DNA of 64,000 bases, taken from assembly GCF_964340395.1 (NCBI RefSeq), contig NC_135552.1, forward strand, positions 20,703,181-20,767,180, in the 5' to 3' direction. Positions 46,003-60,748 of the stretch are shown here, one piece after another. Positions within the stretch are counted from its first letter, which is position 1; each line of letters opens with the position of its first letter. The notes below the pieces were generated by a model that worked only from the letters and a program-made list of their open reading frames with translations, did no database searches and was not told where the DNA came from. Made by a program: the position numbers and the translations under genes. Origin of the DNA: Glandiceps talaboti. Its lineage: Eukaryota; Hemichordata; Enteropneusta; Spengelidae.

Positions 46003-47029
46003 CTGCAAATAAAAGAAAAACAGAAAGCTGTTAGGGAAATAACAAAACTGCAGAACATTGTTTAGTATTGAATGATATAAAAATTGAATGATTTACTGAC
46101 AATATACATGAGTTTTATGACATGCCACTTTTTTTTAACCTATTACCCACCTAATTGCCCAATATTTTCTCTTGTTCATTTTAACAAGGCTTGAAGTAAT
46201 AACACACACAAATAGTTAATTTACATGTAGGTGTCATTTCCATATATCATTGGTATCAATGGATAGGAGTCATGATATCATTAAATCTATCACCAGCCAC
46301 AAAAAGACATGCCACATCTACCAGCAATAGTACAGGTTGTTTTAACAACGCAAATGTGTTTAATAGCCTGTTTGACACACACATCAAGATAAGTTAGAAA
46401 ACAAGTTGTTTAATGGAAATAAAATAATACTACGCAATAATACAAGACACAAATAACAAAGGCAAAGGTAAACTACATGTCAAATAAATCTAGCATATAC
46501 AAAAACCACTTTGGGCACATGGCACTACTGATCTGGTCGATGGCAAGATGGGTGAGTATGAATTGTGGTGCCTGGCAGTTGAGGCGAGTTGGGGCCTGTT
46601 GGAGGCGAATGGGTACAAATGAGTACATATTCGATCGCTTGCAAATATTTGATTGTTATGTATGTAATTCTTTTGTAATTGGTGTGAAAGAATTTTGCTG
46701 GCACACTGGAAATAGGCGGGTTACATTGGTTTTCGAAGGACGGTGTTGAGCAAAACATGTGCACCGTATGCAAGCTGGACTAAGTAAACTGCATCCAGCT
46801 ATGCAACAAAGATGTGATCAATACATACCACAGTCTTCTACCTTCAACAAGTGTTTTAAATGTATACATGCAGATATTCAGTAATACAAAATTACACTCA
46901 AATGTCACATCAATACAAAACTTACACCATGTGTTACCAATGCTATGTCATGTCTCACCATTAATTAGGCCTTAGTTACCAAAATCAAACTACAATTACA
47001 CCATTCTTTACACATTTAACATTTATTTA

Positions 47030-47690
47030 TTTTCTATAGCACACTTTTCTATTATGAAAAATATTCAAAGGTGTTAAACAATAACAATTAAAAATTAAAA
47101 GTATTGGGAAATGAAATAAAATGAAATACATGTATAGTTAAACTCTTAAGATAAACATACATAAAAGACCCCATAAAACTAATAAAGTACTACAATCAAA
47201 ATAAATTCATTAAAATCAATACAGTCCATGTTGTTTAAAAAGGTGTGTTTTCAGCTCACGTTTAAAATGTTCCACATTATCAATGCCCTTAAGTTTCTCG
47301 GTTCGAAAGTTCCTTGTTTTGGCCCACAGAATGATGGCGAAAGCTAAATGTCATTGCATTCAATTTATTAAACGACCTGGGCACTATTACATGTACATTA
47401 TGACTATTATTGGCTCTTAAGCTATAATTGGTGTTATGGACCCTTTAAACCAAATCTATTATGTAACCTGGAGCTACACCTTGCAATGCATTGAAAACAA
47501 GTAAAATTATCATAAACTCTGCACTAGCTTTTACAGAGAGCCAATGTAATTCTCTAAGTGATTGAGACACACCATCATATTTTATTCAAACCTTTCACTA
47601 CACGCATGGCGTAATTTTGCAGATGTTGTAATCTGTCAAATAGATATTGTGGCATATTCTACATAACATTAATCATTATAGAATATAAAG
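47030..47690 (+). mobile_element. Degenerate interspersed repeat, possibly a LINE 3' remnant
   Basis: Contains AAAGGTGTGTTTTCAGCTCAC, GGTTCGAAAGTTCCTTGTTT, GCCAATGTAATTCTCTAAG and GGCGTAATTTTGCAGATGTT, an order typical of old retroelement tails. It ends before a G run at 47690. No intact reading frame. Confidence 0.3.
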
Positions 47691-48289
47691 GGGGGGGGGG
47701 GGTTAAAGAGAGTTACTAATGTACAACAGATTTGTACAAAACTGTTGGATTTTGTCATAGTCACTATATGTAGGGGTCTTCATACTTCTCACATACAGCT
47801 TGCAAAAAGTGAGTTAACCTACTTTTTAGTAGTATATAATTGATGTATCATGTGTTATCTAGCATATCAATATATATGAAATATTCATCAATTTTTTGTA
47901 CTATCGACAAACTTTTAAATATGAAATATCATTATTGATTAAGGATATGAATAAATCAATGACATGTCATGTGATATGCACATATGTCTGTCATATCAAT
48001 ATAACACACATGTTATCATTCATAATAGAACCACTTGTACAAAAGCCAAGCATCAAAATTGCCTGAACATATATATATATACATGTATAGTGATGCCTGT
48101 GTAATACATATGTGTAATTACATACGTAATAAATCTTTTTACCAAGTACACCAGATACACTTGAATAACATACAAAACCTACCAGTTTGCTATGTGGTTT
48201 TTGTTGAAGTTGCACAATCCTGACAGACACAGCAGAACTACTGTAACACATAGCTATATACTACACTCAGCCCCTACACTTACCTTGTA

Positions 48290-48684
48290 AGGCCTGATAA
48301 AAAAAAAATTTGGTTTCGATTAACCCGACCCCACCTAGTTTTTCATGGCAATCCTAAAAAAAAATTTATACATTCGAGAAAAAAATAAATAAAATCGTGA
48401 AAAATGTGAAGTCTCCGGCACAAGAAATAGTGGATGCGAAAACTGACATCAACTTAAAAAGACAATATAAAACAGTTCTTCCAATCTGTAATGGCTGTAC
48501 ATCTGATGAGAAGAAACCAATAACACAGAGACCATATGGAAAACAACGGAAAACATAACTACCCGAACTAGACACCCACATATGAAAAGAAAATATAATT
48601 AAAAAATTAAATAAAAAATCTACCTACCCCACCTATTCTAAAATTGCATGTAATTGGAACCACATAATTTTTTTTGTTAGGCCT
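48290..48684. mobile_element. MITE-like element with AGGCCT-ending inverted repeats
   Basis: Left AGGCCTGATAAAAAAAAAAT then TTGGTTTCGATTA. The right end reversed reads AGGCCTAACAAAAAAAATTA then TGTGGTTCCAATTA. Internal CCCGACCCCACC on both arms. AT-rich, non-coding. Confidence 0.55.
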
Positions 48685-50339
48685 AGGTTGAGAATTTTAT
48701 AAACCTGATGTCTTACCATAGGATCATTTCAAAGAGAAATTCTGATATTTACCAACACTAACAATAAAAACACTGTAAAATTTACATCTAAATTACCAGA
48801 TAGTAATGAAGCACAGGAAATAACAATTTCAAATAAAATTGTGAATGATATCCTAAGTATATATTTGGGAAAATCAACTAGCTATTAATGGGGAAATTAC
48901 CAGAGATTACATTGAAGGATATAGGAAATGAACTTACATTGGTTTCGATGACCAAAAAGTCAACATGTACACTGTAGATGTAGGTTGTGTTTCAGATCCT
49001 CTGATAACTATACTAAATTTGTTGCCAACATATTACATTCTGAAATGACCTTTGACCCCCTCAGTGAATTCTGTGTTGATGAGGCTTAACATTATGTATC
49101 AGCTGGCAGAGAAACATATTTCATTCATTTATTTATTCAATCATATGTTACCAAACAATAGTCCCTCAGTGAAGCCATTAAGAAATCTCGATGTTCATGC
49201 GTCCAGTTATGAAATATTGTAACCACACAACAACAGCTTTCATTTACAGTTCTGTGATAAAAAATGATGATGGATGAATATTGCTGTGTATCAGGATAAA
49301 TATAACCGCAGTCTATCTATCTTCATGTTGTAACTTCATTTACATAGTTTGCATAGGATATTGGAATTTGCATACTGTGTTTGCACATTCAGGCATGGTG
49401 GACATGGGAGAAGACTTTTTATTGAAATTAATGGCAATGGATACACCATAGAATTATAAAACACTGACATTTTCAGTGACTTTTTTCTGGTATACATGAA
49501 ACAGTATTCAATAGCATTGGTGCATGACTGTATTGATACAAGTTTAGTGAAGGAGATAATTGTCTGTACACAAAAAACCACAAGTTGGGTAAAACAGGAT
49601 GAACGGGGTTAACATTTGGATAACGAAAACTATCACCTATGTGAAAGGGTTTGCACTGAGTAAAATAATACTCAGATTATTGAATTAATTTAAGGGCCTT
49701 AAAAAATATAGTATTGTATACAGTACATTTCTTCTAAGTCATAAAAAATGGGCTTACAAGGCCTGTTTGTTGTAATTAAAATTAAGATGTATTAATCGCT
49801 TGAGAAGTCAAGCGATAACCTGTCATGAAGGTATCTAAATTATTCAGTCTACAATATGTGAATATGTGAATGATTCCCCAGCATGCACTGCACTAGGAGT
49901 TAGTTCCAGCATGAGTGAGTTGGGATTTGGTTTCCACAGACTCTCGCTTGGGGAGGTCTCATAGTCCCCAATGACGAGAGTCTGGGTAACCGAGACTAAG
50001 ATGCATACCACATAACAAAGCTTTCTTTTGTATACCCTGTTGAGGGTTGAAGCTACTCACTGGATGGTTGTCACCTCACAATACCATAGCTTAGTCTTTG
50101 TTTCACAAAATAACACAGAATTAATGATTAACGTTTGTCCATTGTGCCATCATGAAAATATCATTTCAAATATAATGAAGACAAGACAAGCCAAAATGTA
50201 ACGGTTAACACAAAATTGACATCCTCTCACAAAAATATATCCTAATTGAAATAAAAAAATTGACTATGACCATTATTTATCATGGTCAAGTCTATTGATT
50301 TTGTTACCATAACTACGGGTGACCTATAATGTTTCTCAT

Positions 50340-50560
50340 GACCCCTAGAGAGTTTCTTGAGATAGTAACACCAAGACTGGTCTCTGGGTGTAGAGAGTTT
50401 CTTGAGAGAGTAATACCAAGACAGGTATCTGTTTGCAGAGCTTCTTGAGATAGTAACACTAACTTTAAGACAGGTCTCTGTGTGTAGAGAGTTTCTTGAG
50501 ATAGTAACACCAAGACAGGTCTCTGGGTTTACAGAGTTTCTTGAGATAGACAGGTCTCTG
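50340..50560. repeat. About 58-bp tandem repeat, about five copies
   Basis: Units of GAGTTTCTTGAGATAGTAAC then ACCAAGACAGGTCTCTGGGT, with variants. The core word also forms the inverted repeat at 9208-9260. Confidence 0.8.
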
Positions 50561-51497
50561 GACTACAACAAACTTAATCCTAAACAAACTAAATGTCATA
50601 AAATCAGCTGACTTTCAATTCAAACTTGTTCAGGGCAAGCGAGTACCTCACAAATTTTCCCGTTGAATTTTTTTAAATCAAAAGTTAGTATAAAATGACA
50701 TATTGGTGTTGACTTCCTTACACAATGAAACTTCCTTACACAATAAAACATCAAGGTGAGAGCTGTAAATTGTCATTCATGACTACATTTAGCAAGACTA
50801 CCCTATTGTAAATTTGAAGTCTCTCACCTTCCTTTAATAGTTGTGTCTGTCTAAGATCATCAGAGCTCAATGGTAGATGTAGTTTACAATGTTAGACTGA
50901 GAAAGACCTTGGGGGTCATGTCTAAACTAAAACTTAATGAATCCTGAAAAACAGTTTAAGTTTATTAACAGGAGCACGATTCACAACTATTCAACTAGAT
51001 TTTGTCTGATTTTAAAATCCAAAATAAAAATTAAAAAATCACCAAACTTTTCAAGTTTAAATTAATGTAAGAAGTTACTTTTTGAAGTTTGATACCAGTC
51101 AAACTATGGGAATGTGAGTCTTTGAATTACTTTTAAATTTTATAGGAGAGAATTGTAAGAGTTGAAAAAAGTTTGTCAGTGAACATTTTACTCTATTTGT
51201 CTGCGTTTTTTCTTTAATACTTCAATTTAAGGACAGGTAGTGCAATATCCTTTGTATATATATAATTTGTGTCTGTTGTCAACTATAACTGTCTTGGCTT
51301 CCTTAGAGAAAAGCACTGGCTACTCAAGGAGCTAAATTAAATAAATAAAACAAATGAACAGTCTCATTTTCTACAGTATTCTAGTTTGTATGGAAATTTA
51401 CCTTGTGGTCTGATATCCATTGGCATGTAACCATTCTATTTTAATAATAATTATATAATCATTAATAATTCTATTTTATTTTCTCACTCTCCTGGTT

Positions 51498-51500
<3 letters not shown>

Positions 51501-51556
<56 letters not shown>

Positions 51557-51585
51557 TTCTCTATCTCTATCTTTGGAGAGAGAGT

Positions 51586-51629
<44 letters not shown>

Positions 51630-51748
51630 GCAAGAGACAGACAGTGACAGAGACACAGAGAGACAAACAGACAGTCAGACAGAGTGAGTGAGTGAGTGAG
51701 TGAGTGAGAGAGACAGACAGACAGACAGACAGAGACAGACAGACAGAC

Positions 51749-51793
<45 letters not shown>

Positions 51794-51818
51794 GACAGAC
51801 AGAGACAGAGACAGAGAG
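51501..51818. repeat. TGTC, GA and AGAC compound microsatellites
   Basis: TGTC tract 51501-51552, GA-rich 51580-51655, GAGT/AGAC to 51818. The outer tracts are reverse complements and could fold back. Confidence 0.9.
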
Positions 51819-53029
51819 AGGTCATGAATTATTTGCATCAGTTATTAATCATTGCTATAATAGTGTTAACAACTACACAGACAAACTACAAAAAGTGAAC
51901 CATCTGTGTTAATCTTTAAACATAAGCATATCAATGTGGCTGTTAATGAAGTATATTCAGTTCATTACAATAGGCCTATTGTAACTCCTACATTTAATAC
52001 AACATGCTTCACATTAAATGAGAACAGCTGTCAATTCGGACAATATATTTACCTCTGTGTTTTTTTCAAGTTATTGTAACACATACCACCCATAACTTGT
52101 TCTTTTTGATCTACCTGTTATCTATAAAGTTTTGTAGATTTAGATGTGACACATGGAATCAAATTACCTCTTCTATAAATAGAGATTTTGAAATTCGATG
52201 CATGGATAGCACTGAACTATGTCTGTGAGAGACTGAGCACAGGGAACAGCAAGCCCCAAAATAATACATATCATTTAAAAATTCGTAGACTTCAAGTTCA
52301 ACAAACTTCCACTTGGAAAAGTTCTTTCGGATGTACAAACAAAAAGTGCACTTATGGGATGATCGCACAATGTCACACAAGCTCTATAAATGAACATCGA
52401 TCATGTTTAGGATAAACCCCCTTCCCCGTATACATATGATGTAACCATGATGTAAACTATAGTGGTCATATCAATGTTTAATATGTTAAAGCATGGTGAA
52501 AGTTCGAACCTTAAGAACCTGCTTATATATTACTGTTGTGTATCTCACATTAGAAGTACATTTTTATCAACTTATCAACATCTCAGTAGTAACTACAGAA
52601 GCCATTATCATTGAAGACGTAAAAGTTTTTGAAATTTGTTAGAAGTGCAAAAATGAAGTTCAGCAATAACATTGACGACAAACCCCCTCGCCACTAAATG
52701 AACAAAGTTTGCTTATTGAGCTTGTGTGACATTGTGCGATTGTTCCTAACATTCTGTTGAAGATCTGTAAAAATATGTAATTTTAACTTTAGTATATTAA
52801 TTATGTATAGTTAATATAGAGTACTTACCAAGGCATGATATTATCATTATGGAATAAAGTTATTACTAGTAATTGTAGTATTGTTATTATTAAATTCTCT
52901 ACCACCCATCACATGTACACGGTACCAGCTGCAGTCAGTCTTAGTAATAGTATAGTATATTGGACCCTATGTGTATTGTGTGATTGATTGCCTATTCTGA
53001 CCTACAGGAAATTTTGTATCGCAATACTT

Positions 53030-53405
53030 TAATAGAGTTGTGTCATTTATTTCTCCTGTTGACAATTATATACCTAACCTTATAGCATTTTAATAGAGGT
53101 GTGTCGTTTATTTCTCCTATACACAATTGTGTAGTATTATATGTAGCATTTTGAATACAGTGGTGTCGGTTCTCTCCTGTAGGACAATTGTGTATCATGT
53201 AGCATTTTAGTGGAGTGGTGTCGTTTTCTTTTCTCTCATTTTGTCGTTTTCTCCCGTTTAGCATTTAATAGAAAGAACATGTGTCACGAACATTTTAATA
53301 CTGTAACAGTGGTGTCGTTTATTTCTCCTGATGACACAAAATTGTCTACAGGCAGCCTGGCTGTAGACAATGTTGTGTCATGTACCATTTTAATACAATG
53401 ATGTC
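53030..53405. repeat. About 60-bp degenerate tandem repeat
   Basis: Units share GTGTCGTTTATTTCTCCTG, GACAATTGTGTA and AGCATTTTAATA. Near 53346 a hairpin TTGTCTACAGGCAGCCTGGC/TGTAGACAA is embedded. Confidence 0.7.
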
Positions 53406-53639
53406 TCATCAAATGAGCATATCATCTACATTGTACAGCATCGTCATCAGTGCCATATTGATATGCCACAGTAACTCAATTAATAACTTATTTAATTAAA
53501 AACCTTCCATCCTCTACAAACGAACAGAGCACTGCCATAATTAATTAATTTCTAACCATTATCAATAACAACCAAAAGACCAATCCTGTGACATTTACAA
53601 GCACTGGTAGTTGTCATGATCGCATTGTGCAGAGAGAAA

Positions 53640-54090
53640 CATCATGTCATGAACAATTCTTAATCTAAACACCCCTAAGACAGTTCCCACCAAATTTCAG
53701 ACCGATCTACCCAGTAGTTTTGGACTTTAAAGTTTTTTTGACAAACATTTTTTACCTATAAAATTACCTAAATTACAAAATCTGTGGTAAGATCATTTTG
53801 ATTTGAACAATTTCCTAACTAGACACCCAAGGTAATATACCCACCAAATATTATCATGGCAATTGGTCTAGCGGCTTTTGACTTTTAAGTTGGTTACACA
53901 CACACACACACACACACACACACGCGCGCGCGCACGCATGCACGCATGCATTCACGCACATAAACAAACAAACAAACAAACAAACAAACAAACAAACACA
54001 AAGACAAACAATTAGACAGATGCTTTACCCTGCCTTTAAATAACACTACTGAACATTATTATATTATCATAACACAGTTGTGTTAAAAAT
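53640..54090 (+). mobile_element. Second copy of the hairpin-tailed interspersed repeat
   Basis: Shares CACCAAATTTCAGACCGATCT, CCAGTAGTTTTGGA, the CA tract and the end CACTACTGAACA...CAGTTGTGTTAAAAATT with the copy ending at 31545. The tail hairpin has drifted. Confidence 0.4.
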
Positions 54091-55160
54091 TCTCAAATTA
54101 ATTTCGTACTTACAAGTTGTGAATAGCACACTTTGAGCTTTGACAAATGACACTTTGAGTTATCTAATAATGCCCTCTCTCTAGTAGTTGGAAGCCATAA
54201 ATTCTGGGATCACTATGTATTATACTCTTCAATGAACAACTTTGTGATTGCTTATTAGCTAGCAGAGTGCAACCAGAATGCTATAGAACTATGTTATGAT
54301 CAACATATGGTACAGTAATGTGCTCAATGTACAATGTTATGGTAGACTTCTCAATCAGCAATGGACACAACTGGAAAGCTGTCTCTGTGTTGTGATCAGA
54401 ATGTGAGTCAGTGATATATACAATGCTGTATCTTTTAACTGCCACGTGTGAGTTCAGACGTCTAGTTTTCATGTACATGTACACGTCATTGCAGATTGGT
54501 TTAAATGACACTGGGCAAACCTAGTTTGACTAAAAAAATGGATTTATTTAGCTATAATAGTGTAGCCTATATTAGTAACTATAATCTGTGGTCATTTTCT
54601 ACAATCTCTTTCTCAACCACCCTAGTCAAATGGCTTTCTATTATAATCTCTCTCCACCACCCTAGTCAAATGGCTTTCTTAGCATTTCATTCTGTTCTTA
54701 CCACCATAGCGGTAGTTTAGTGCTAGTGGAGTGCTGATTTAAACATGATCAAAGTAAGAATGAATTTGAAATGATGATGAAATTATCACATGTGAAATAC
54801 TTCAAGACTGGATGTTGAGTTTGTAGTACATTTAAATCAACAAAGTAATCAAGTAACCACATCTCAGTGTATGATGGATTACTTCTGACATCTGCTGTTC
54901 AATTGCTCTCCCCAGCACAAGATTTAGCTAGATTTTCAGTAGAATTTGCCTATTTGAATATGCATGTATGTGGAGAGAGAGAGATCATAGAAAATGACTA
55001 CAGTACTACACTTTTATACTTAACTTTGTAAGTTAAGTGAGCCACACTATTAAATCATATCTGGTTTAAGTATGCATTTAATAAGTAAGTTGGTTAAACT
55101 GAAAGTCACAATCTGTATGACTACAAAAACTTAGTATTTCTTACACTCACAAATATTTGA

Positions 55161-55314
<154 letters not shown>

Positions 55315-55844
55315 ACAGTCACTGATACCAGAAAAAGGGCACATTATGTAATAATAAACATTTAATCCATTTTGGGGGGAGGGGGGAGGGGTTTGTACAC
55401 AAAATATACATATTAGGGAAAACAGGATAATTTTGTTCAATATTAGTAACAATAAGTTCATCTCTACACATTAAAACATGAAATTTTACTTATAAAGTTG
55501 TGAATGGTGTGAAAAAATACACTCAGATGAAAGAAAATAAGTTATGATGACTGACTGTTAAATCTATCAAATATTAACTTTAAAATTGTCATAACTCACG
55601 TAACTGCCAGTTTACCATTCAGTGACAATATTTAACTTAAGTCATTCTTTGTTTGCCCAACTACAAGCAAGGCCACTCAAAGGTAGACTACATACATTTT
55701 TGCACAAATAATACATGTAACACAAATGACCTAATGGTCAAAGTTTGTAGCCCTTGTTTTTTTAATTTTTGTTACATAAGTGGTACAAAAGATGGGCAAG
55801 GTGAATCTCAAATCTTGTATATTGTATTAGTTGAACACTGCCTA

Positions 55845-56300
55845 TTAAGTAATCTCTGTTGTTATTTTTGTAATATACATAATCATTTGACTGTTGCTAA
55901 GGATGTGGTCATTGTTCCTAGTACCAGTCCTGTCACAAAAAAACTGTTGACAATATCTGCAGACTAACATCTGCACAAACATCTCCCACCAAATTTCATC
56001 CCCATTCACCATGTAGTGTTGTAAAATTAAGATTTGTTAGACTTAATTTGCATTTCGCTGATGGGATCATTATGTTGTGAAATTCAATATACGTTCATCT
56101 ACACACTCCCCAGATGTGTCCCCATTAAATTTCAGCCCAATGTTAAGTAGTTTTGGAAATAAAGATTTTTGACCAAAAAAAACACAATTCTTAATCCACA
56201 CACCTTTAAGAATGTTCCTACCAAATTTCAGACCAATCTGCCCAGTAGTTTTGGAGTTTAAGTTTTTTACTAAAAATAACATTTTTTGATGCAAAATAAT
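55845..56300 (+). mobile_element. Third, tail-less copy of the same interspersed repeat
   Basis: GACTGTTGCTAAGGATGTGG, CTTAATTTGCATTTCGCTGA and CAATCTGCCCAGTAGTTTTG match the copies at 30.4-31.5 and 53.6 kb. It stops before the CA tract. Confidence 0.4.
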
Positions 56301-59300
56301 TGAGCCATTGTTTTACTCTAAAGATGGAAATCAAATCTAAAGGTCAATGACACCTTAACTCTTAATAATTACATAGTTGTATACTTGAGTGGTGTTTCTA
56401 TAAATACATTCAACTTCTTGGGTTATGGTTGAAAACGTTAATATTTGAGCCAAATATGACCACTGTTGCCTGCTTGTGTTTGTAGATGGTGATGACATAA
56501 TTCAGTGTACTATGTAAAAGTTTGGATGATTTACAAAAGTCATTGTCGTAAACCACAGCCTCTTTTTACGACACCGTCCAAAGCTGCACCATCAATAGAA
56601 GCCAGATCTCGTAATTTCACAGTGTCGCGGAAGAAATAACAGCTCTGGTGTGCAAGAATGACAAAAGTCAGAAAGAAACTTTGACCCATCTGTTTTATTA
56701 ATAAAAGGTCCCAAATTTCAATGAACTGAAAATATTCACCGAGGGTACGCACACTAGTGGTGTAACACTATCTCATCTCACCATGTTACAATTGCTTTCT
56801 GATTCAGCCTTACAGGCTCAAAGAAATATAGGGTTGGTCCATACACCCTCCACAGGTCTATGGTTGGTCATGACATGAGAAACATTATATAATAACCCTT
56901 ATGGAAGGAGGTATAAAGGGTTGCCCTAATACTCACCTCCATTTAACTACTGTTGACAATGGTAACAAGGCAGGAAAAAAATTGTGTGTTTCCAATAACA
57001 TGGCTTCAGAAAATAGAGAAGATAGGTTGGGATCTTTATATTTTATTTCTATTTTATTTCATCTTTACCTTTTTAATTGTTCTTCTTTTTCAAAAATATT
57101 GCTTTGACCGAAAAAACAAACCAATATTGGTCAGAACACCCCTTCTGTGATACTTTCATGAAATATGTGCAGATATCGTTGGGGAAAGACAACCGACATG
57201 TTTGAAGGTCTTCAAGATGACAAAATATATCTTAACTTTTTGTTTTAAATGTTTTTAAAAAATTAGAGTTGGCCAGGTTACCAGAAACACATAATTTATT
57301 TTTTTGCCTTATTAAAAGTTAGACAGTCATGTAATCAAAACTGTTGACCCCATGAAAGACATCATCAATTGTGAATGTTACGTACTGGTATAAATTAATT
57401 CATTTTTTTTCTGAGGTTGTATCGTGTGATACCTCCAGACTACCATCACAACAGCCCATATTATTCACTGAATGTTGCTAGCCTGGCTGATTTAATGAGG
57501 TCATATTATCATCTATTCTAAAACATATAGTTTTCTCTAGGCATCATTCACAAGGGGGGGGGGAGGGGGTATTCTTGTATTACAATTAAATATTTACAAA
57601 ATTGTACAAATCCCAGTCAATACTGAAACTCCATGTGCATTACTGTTAAATGTGTGTCTCTTCTCTCCTAACATGCCACAAATAAGTTAAATAACATCAA
57701 TTTATCAATAATTGTACGTATTTCTTAAAATAAATACAAGGCATAACTGAAGAATCCTTTATATTCGAAATAACACTATGTTTTGTCGTACTGGGTTATT
57801 TACTAACGGTAAGTATGGTATTGCCATGTTACTTCAAGTCTTGTCTGTGTAGTAACACCCATATGGTGTCAGTCAGTCGTGTTATAAACTAAGTTAAAAG
57901 GAGCACCACGTCAGCATATTCTATTTCAATCTTTATTATGCTACACACTACTACCAGAGAGTGTGGTATGCAGTATGGTATACTAGTATGCATTATGCGT
58001 ATTTATATATACTTCGTGGCTTAGTTTGGAACTAGGGCATTGATCACATACACTTTGAGATACAGAAGACTTTCATACAAGTAGTGATATAGTTAATTAG
58101 CACTAACATTTGCAGTTACACTACTACGAATATACTCAACGATCCAAACATAGGCTGGTAGTGTAAGTTACGTTTGCTAACTGTAGTACGTGATGTACCG
58201 TCGCGAAAGTTTAGATCATGCAGAGGTATCATATCCTATTACACTGCATCGACATATCGTGTTATAGCATATACTCGTGTAGAGTGCATGAAGTGACATT
58301 TAGCATTACCGAGGAGAAGGCCATAAATTATGCTACCCATAATCTTGCCTTGGGATTTTTGATCATCACAAGTTAGTCAACATTTACTGTCTGAAACTTA
58401 CCTAAAAATGGTACGATTATACACTACGCTCAAACCTTGTACAGGCCGTTTTGATCTGGATGAGTCCTCCACTACAAAATGTATCTCTATACTTCGAGAA
58501 GTTGTTCAAGTCATCATGATCAAGAGCGGGTGGAATGTTTACTTCATGGTGAGACTGACAGCAATGTGTAGTGTCCACGTCGACCGACTGTACTGCACAA
58601 AACTACTATGGTGATTGTCCCCTCAATGTATCACAGTTCATGATTTTGACACGATCCTCACGAATTAGCAGCCTGTCAAAAAGTTTCCGTAACTGGTAAC
58701 TTCACAGTTCTTCTCACTAAAGTATCACACTTCCTAGAAGGATTGTAATGAGCAAGACGATGAGCACAGCTACGTTATATCAGGTTACAATATTATGGAG
58801 GCCCGTAGATTGGGGTAGAAATACTGTAAGCGCCCTCAGTGAAAGTACGTCACGTTTTCGTTACGTAACTAATTATTCTGATTGAGCTTCGGTGTACCTG
58901 CCAGCGCATGCTACATAGACATGACAGCTGTTTTCCGTGTCGCTGCATGAGTCCTGTGAGCTGATGGTTATGTAACGTTCACGATATCGACATATCAACG
59001 TACACCAAATAAATCAAATTACTGCAACAAAATGTAACTTTTTGCTTTTAATATAAAATATTCCATACTTAATTAATGGCAAATTTTCATATTTACGAAT
59101 ACCTGTGTTTTATTTCCAGACGTAAAATAAGTGTGTCCTGTATGTAGTGTAGGCCCCTATATAGTCCAATATTTAATCAACCTTATTGATCTTACTAGGG
59201 TGGCAAAACATGTTGTATTATGTCATACATTACGCTGCGATAAGGGCATGTGCAGAAATTACGGAAGAGGGCCTTATTTAAAGGAAGGAGACAATATTTT

Positions 59301-60011
59301 GGTCAATATCATTTTCGCTGCTGCCCCTCCCCTCCCAACGCCCCTCCCCCCCCCCACGTCAAGCACCCTCAAAAATGTTCAAAACCCTATCACATGCATC
59401 ATGTCCATCGAAATTAATTTTAGAACTCTAGAATAGCGTTATTAAATGTTATCACCTTGCTCTACGAATCTCTGTTGCTAAGATTTTTGTCAAGTCAGAT
59501 TTTTGTCTTGCCGGGATATATTTTGTTTCATCAGCTGGGTTTCGTAAATTGTAAAATCGTAGTCTGAGTGTGTGACTAGCATTCATAAGAAATACGAAAC
59601 GTTTGTTGTGCACAAGAGAGTGAAATATACAATTAATTGTCTGAAAGTGTTGGCAGAGTTGCCGACCCTGTCACACTGTATAAAAGACGTAAGAAGGCAA
59701 TATTAGACATGAAATATTAATGGAATTGGACAATACCACAGTAGTAGCATGCATAAGTAATATGGGTGTCCATATTATAGGGCATGATAATAGTATCATC
59801 ATAAAGAACTTAGGCTATCGGCAAAACAGCAAGACATTGTGATTGCATGTATCACACCTCCCTGGTTTAATAAAACAATCCAGGGTTGTATAGTATTTTA
59901 CCGCAGAAACCTATGATTACATTGCCATGGCAACACTGAAGGTGTCATGTACTTTCTTCCTGGGTTCAGTAGAGGTCTTATCAAATTTCAAAAATAATAC
60001 GTAAGGGAGCC

Positions 60012-60748
60012 CGGGCCTTCAGCAATTACAAGGGGGAGGGCCAGGGGAAATGAGGGGGGGGGGGGTTAACTTTTTACAAATCGGTCCTTGGAGGAGGGCG
60101 ATGGGAATGGGAATGGGGGAGGGGGGTTCACATTTTACATTGACTCATTTTTTATCTAACTTTGCATTATTTTGTTATTTGTGCATGATGTTACCACTGT
60201 CACCAATTTGAAGTTTTCCAAATCCCACCACTGTCATCATTGTAAAGTATAACATATCAGAGAAATACAGTGAACTAGTTGTGGTTTTAGGATCGGAGCG
60301 GGTCTCAGAGCGTCATGGTGGCAAGATACTGGGGATAATGTGGTGGAGTGGAGATGTTGACCTCGGTCCTGGTTGTCAGTGTGTGCTCATCTAGCTAGTT
60401 CTGACCTTCAGCTAATAGACAATTACTTAGATCCAAACACAGGCTCACTGTGGTGTAATAGTGTGCAATATGCGGGGGGGGGGGGGGGGTGTTACTACAG
60501 ATAAATTCCCTAGCTCTAGTGGGATTCGAAGCCTGGACCTACTGACTACTAATCTTGAGCTCAAACAACTACGCCACGGAGGCGGTGTCAAAATGTTTTA
60601 AATTTAAATATTGAACAAGGGGAGGGTCATATTTTAGAGAAAGGAAATTGAAGGAGGGCCATTTTCTAGCACAGCGGACTAGGAGGGGGGTCACATTTGA
60701 TGCCACAGACTGGGCTTGATTTCCCGCGCCCTGTAATTACTGAAGCCT
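60012..60748. mobile_element. Element with GGCCTTCAG(C/T)AATTACA ends, containing a tRNA-like insert
   Basis: The left end GGCCTTCAGCAATTACAAGG and the right end (reversed GGCTTCAGTAATTACAGGG) form inverted repeats. The interior holds G-rich runs and, at about 60515-60590, a tRNA-like block on the minus strand. Another copy of the end lies at 63636. Confidence 0.45.
60515..60590 (-). mobile_element. tRNA-derived SINE head or decayed tRNA
   Basis: Minus strand: A-box-like TGGCGTAGTTGTTTGAG and B-box-like GGCTTCGAATCCC about 45 bp apart, the spacing of a polymerase III internal promoter. The T stem and acceptor stem do not pair well, so it is not a working tRNA gene. Confidence 0.45.

Noticed and set aside
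48484-48500. CTGATGAGAAGAAACC as another hammerhead core
   Set aside because: There is no room for stem II and no pairing flanks.
58408-58614. 68-codon frame on the plus strand
   Set aside because: No recognisable domain and no splice partners; overlaps the possible promoter.
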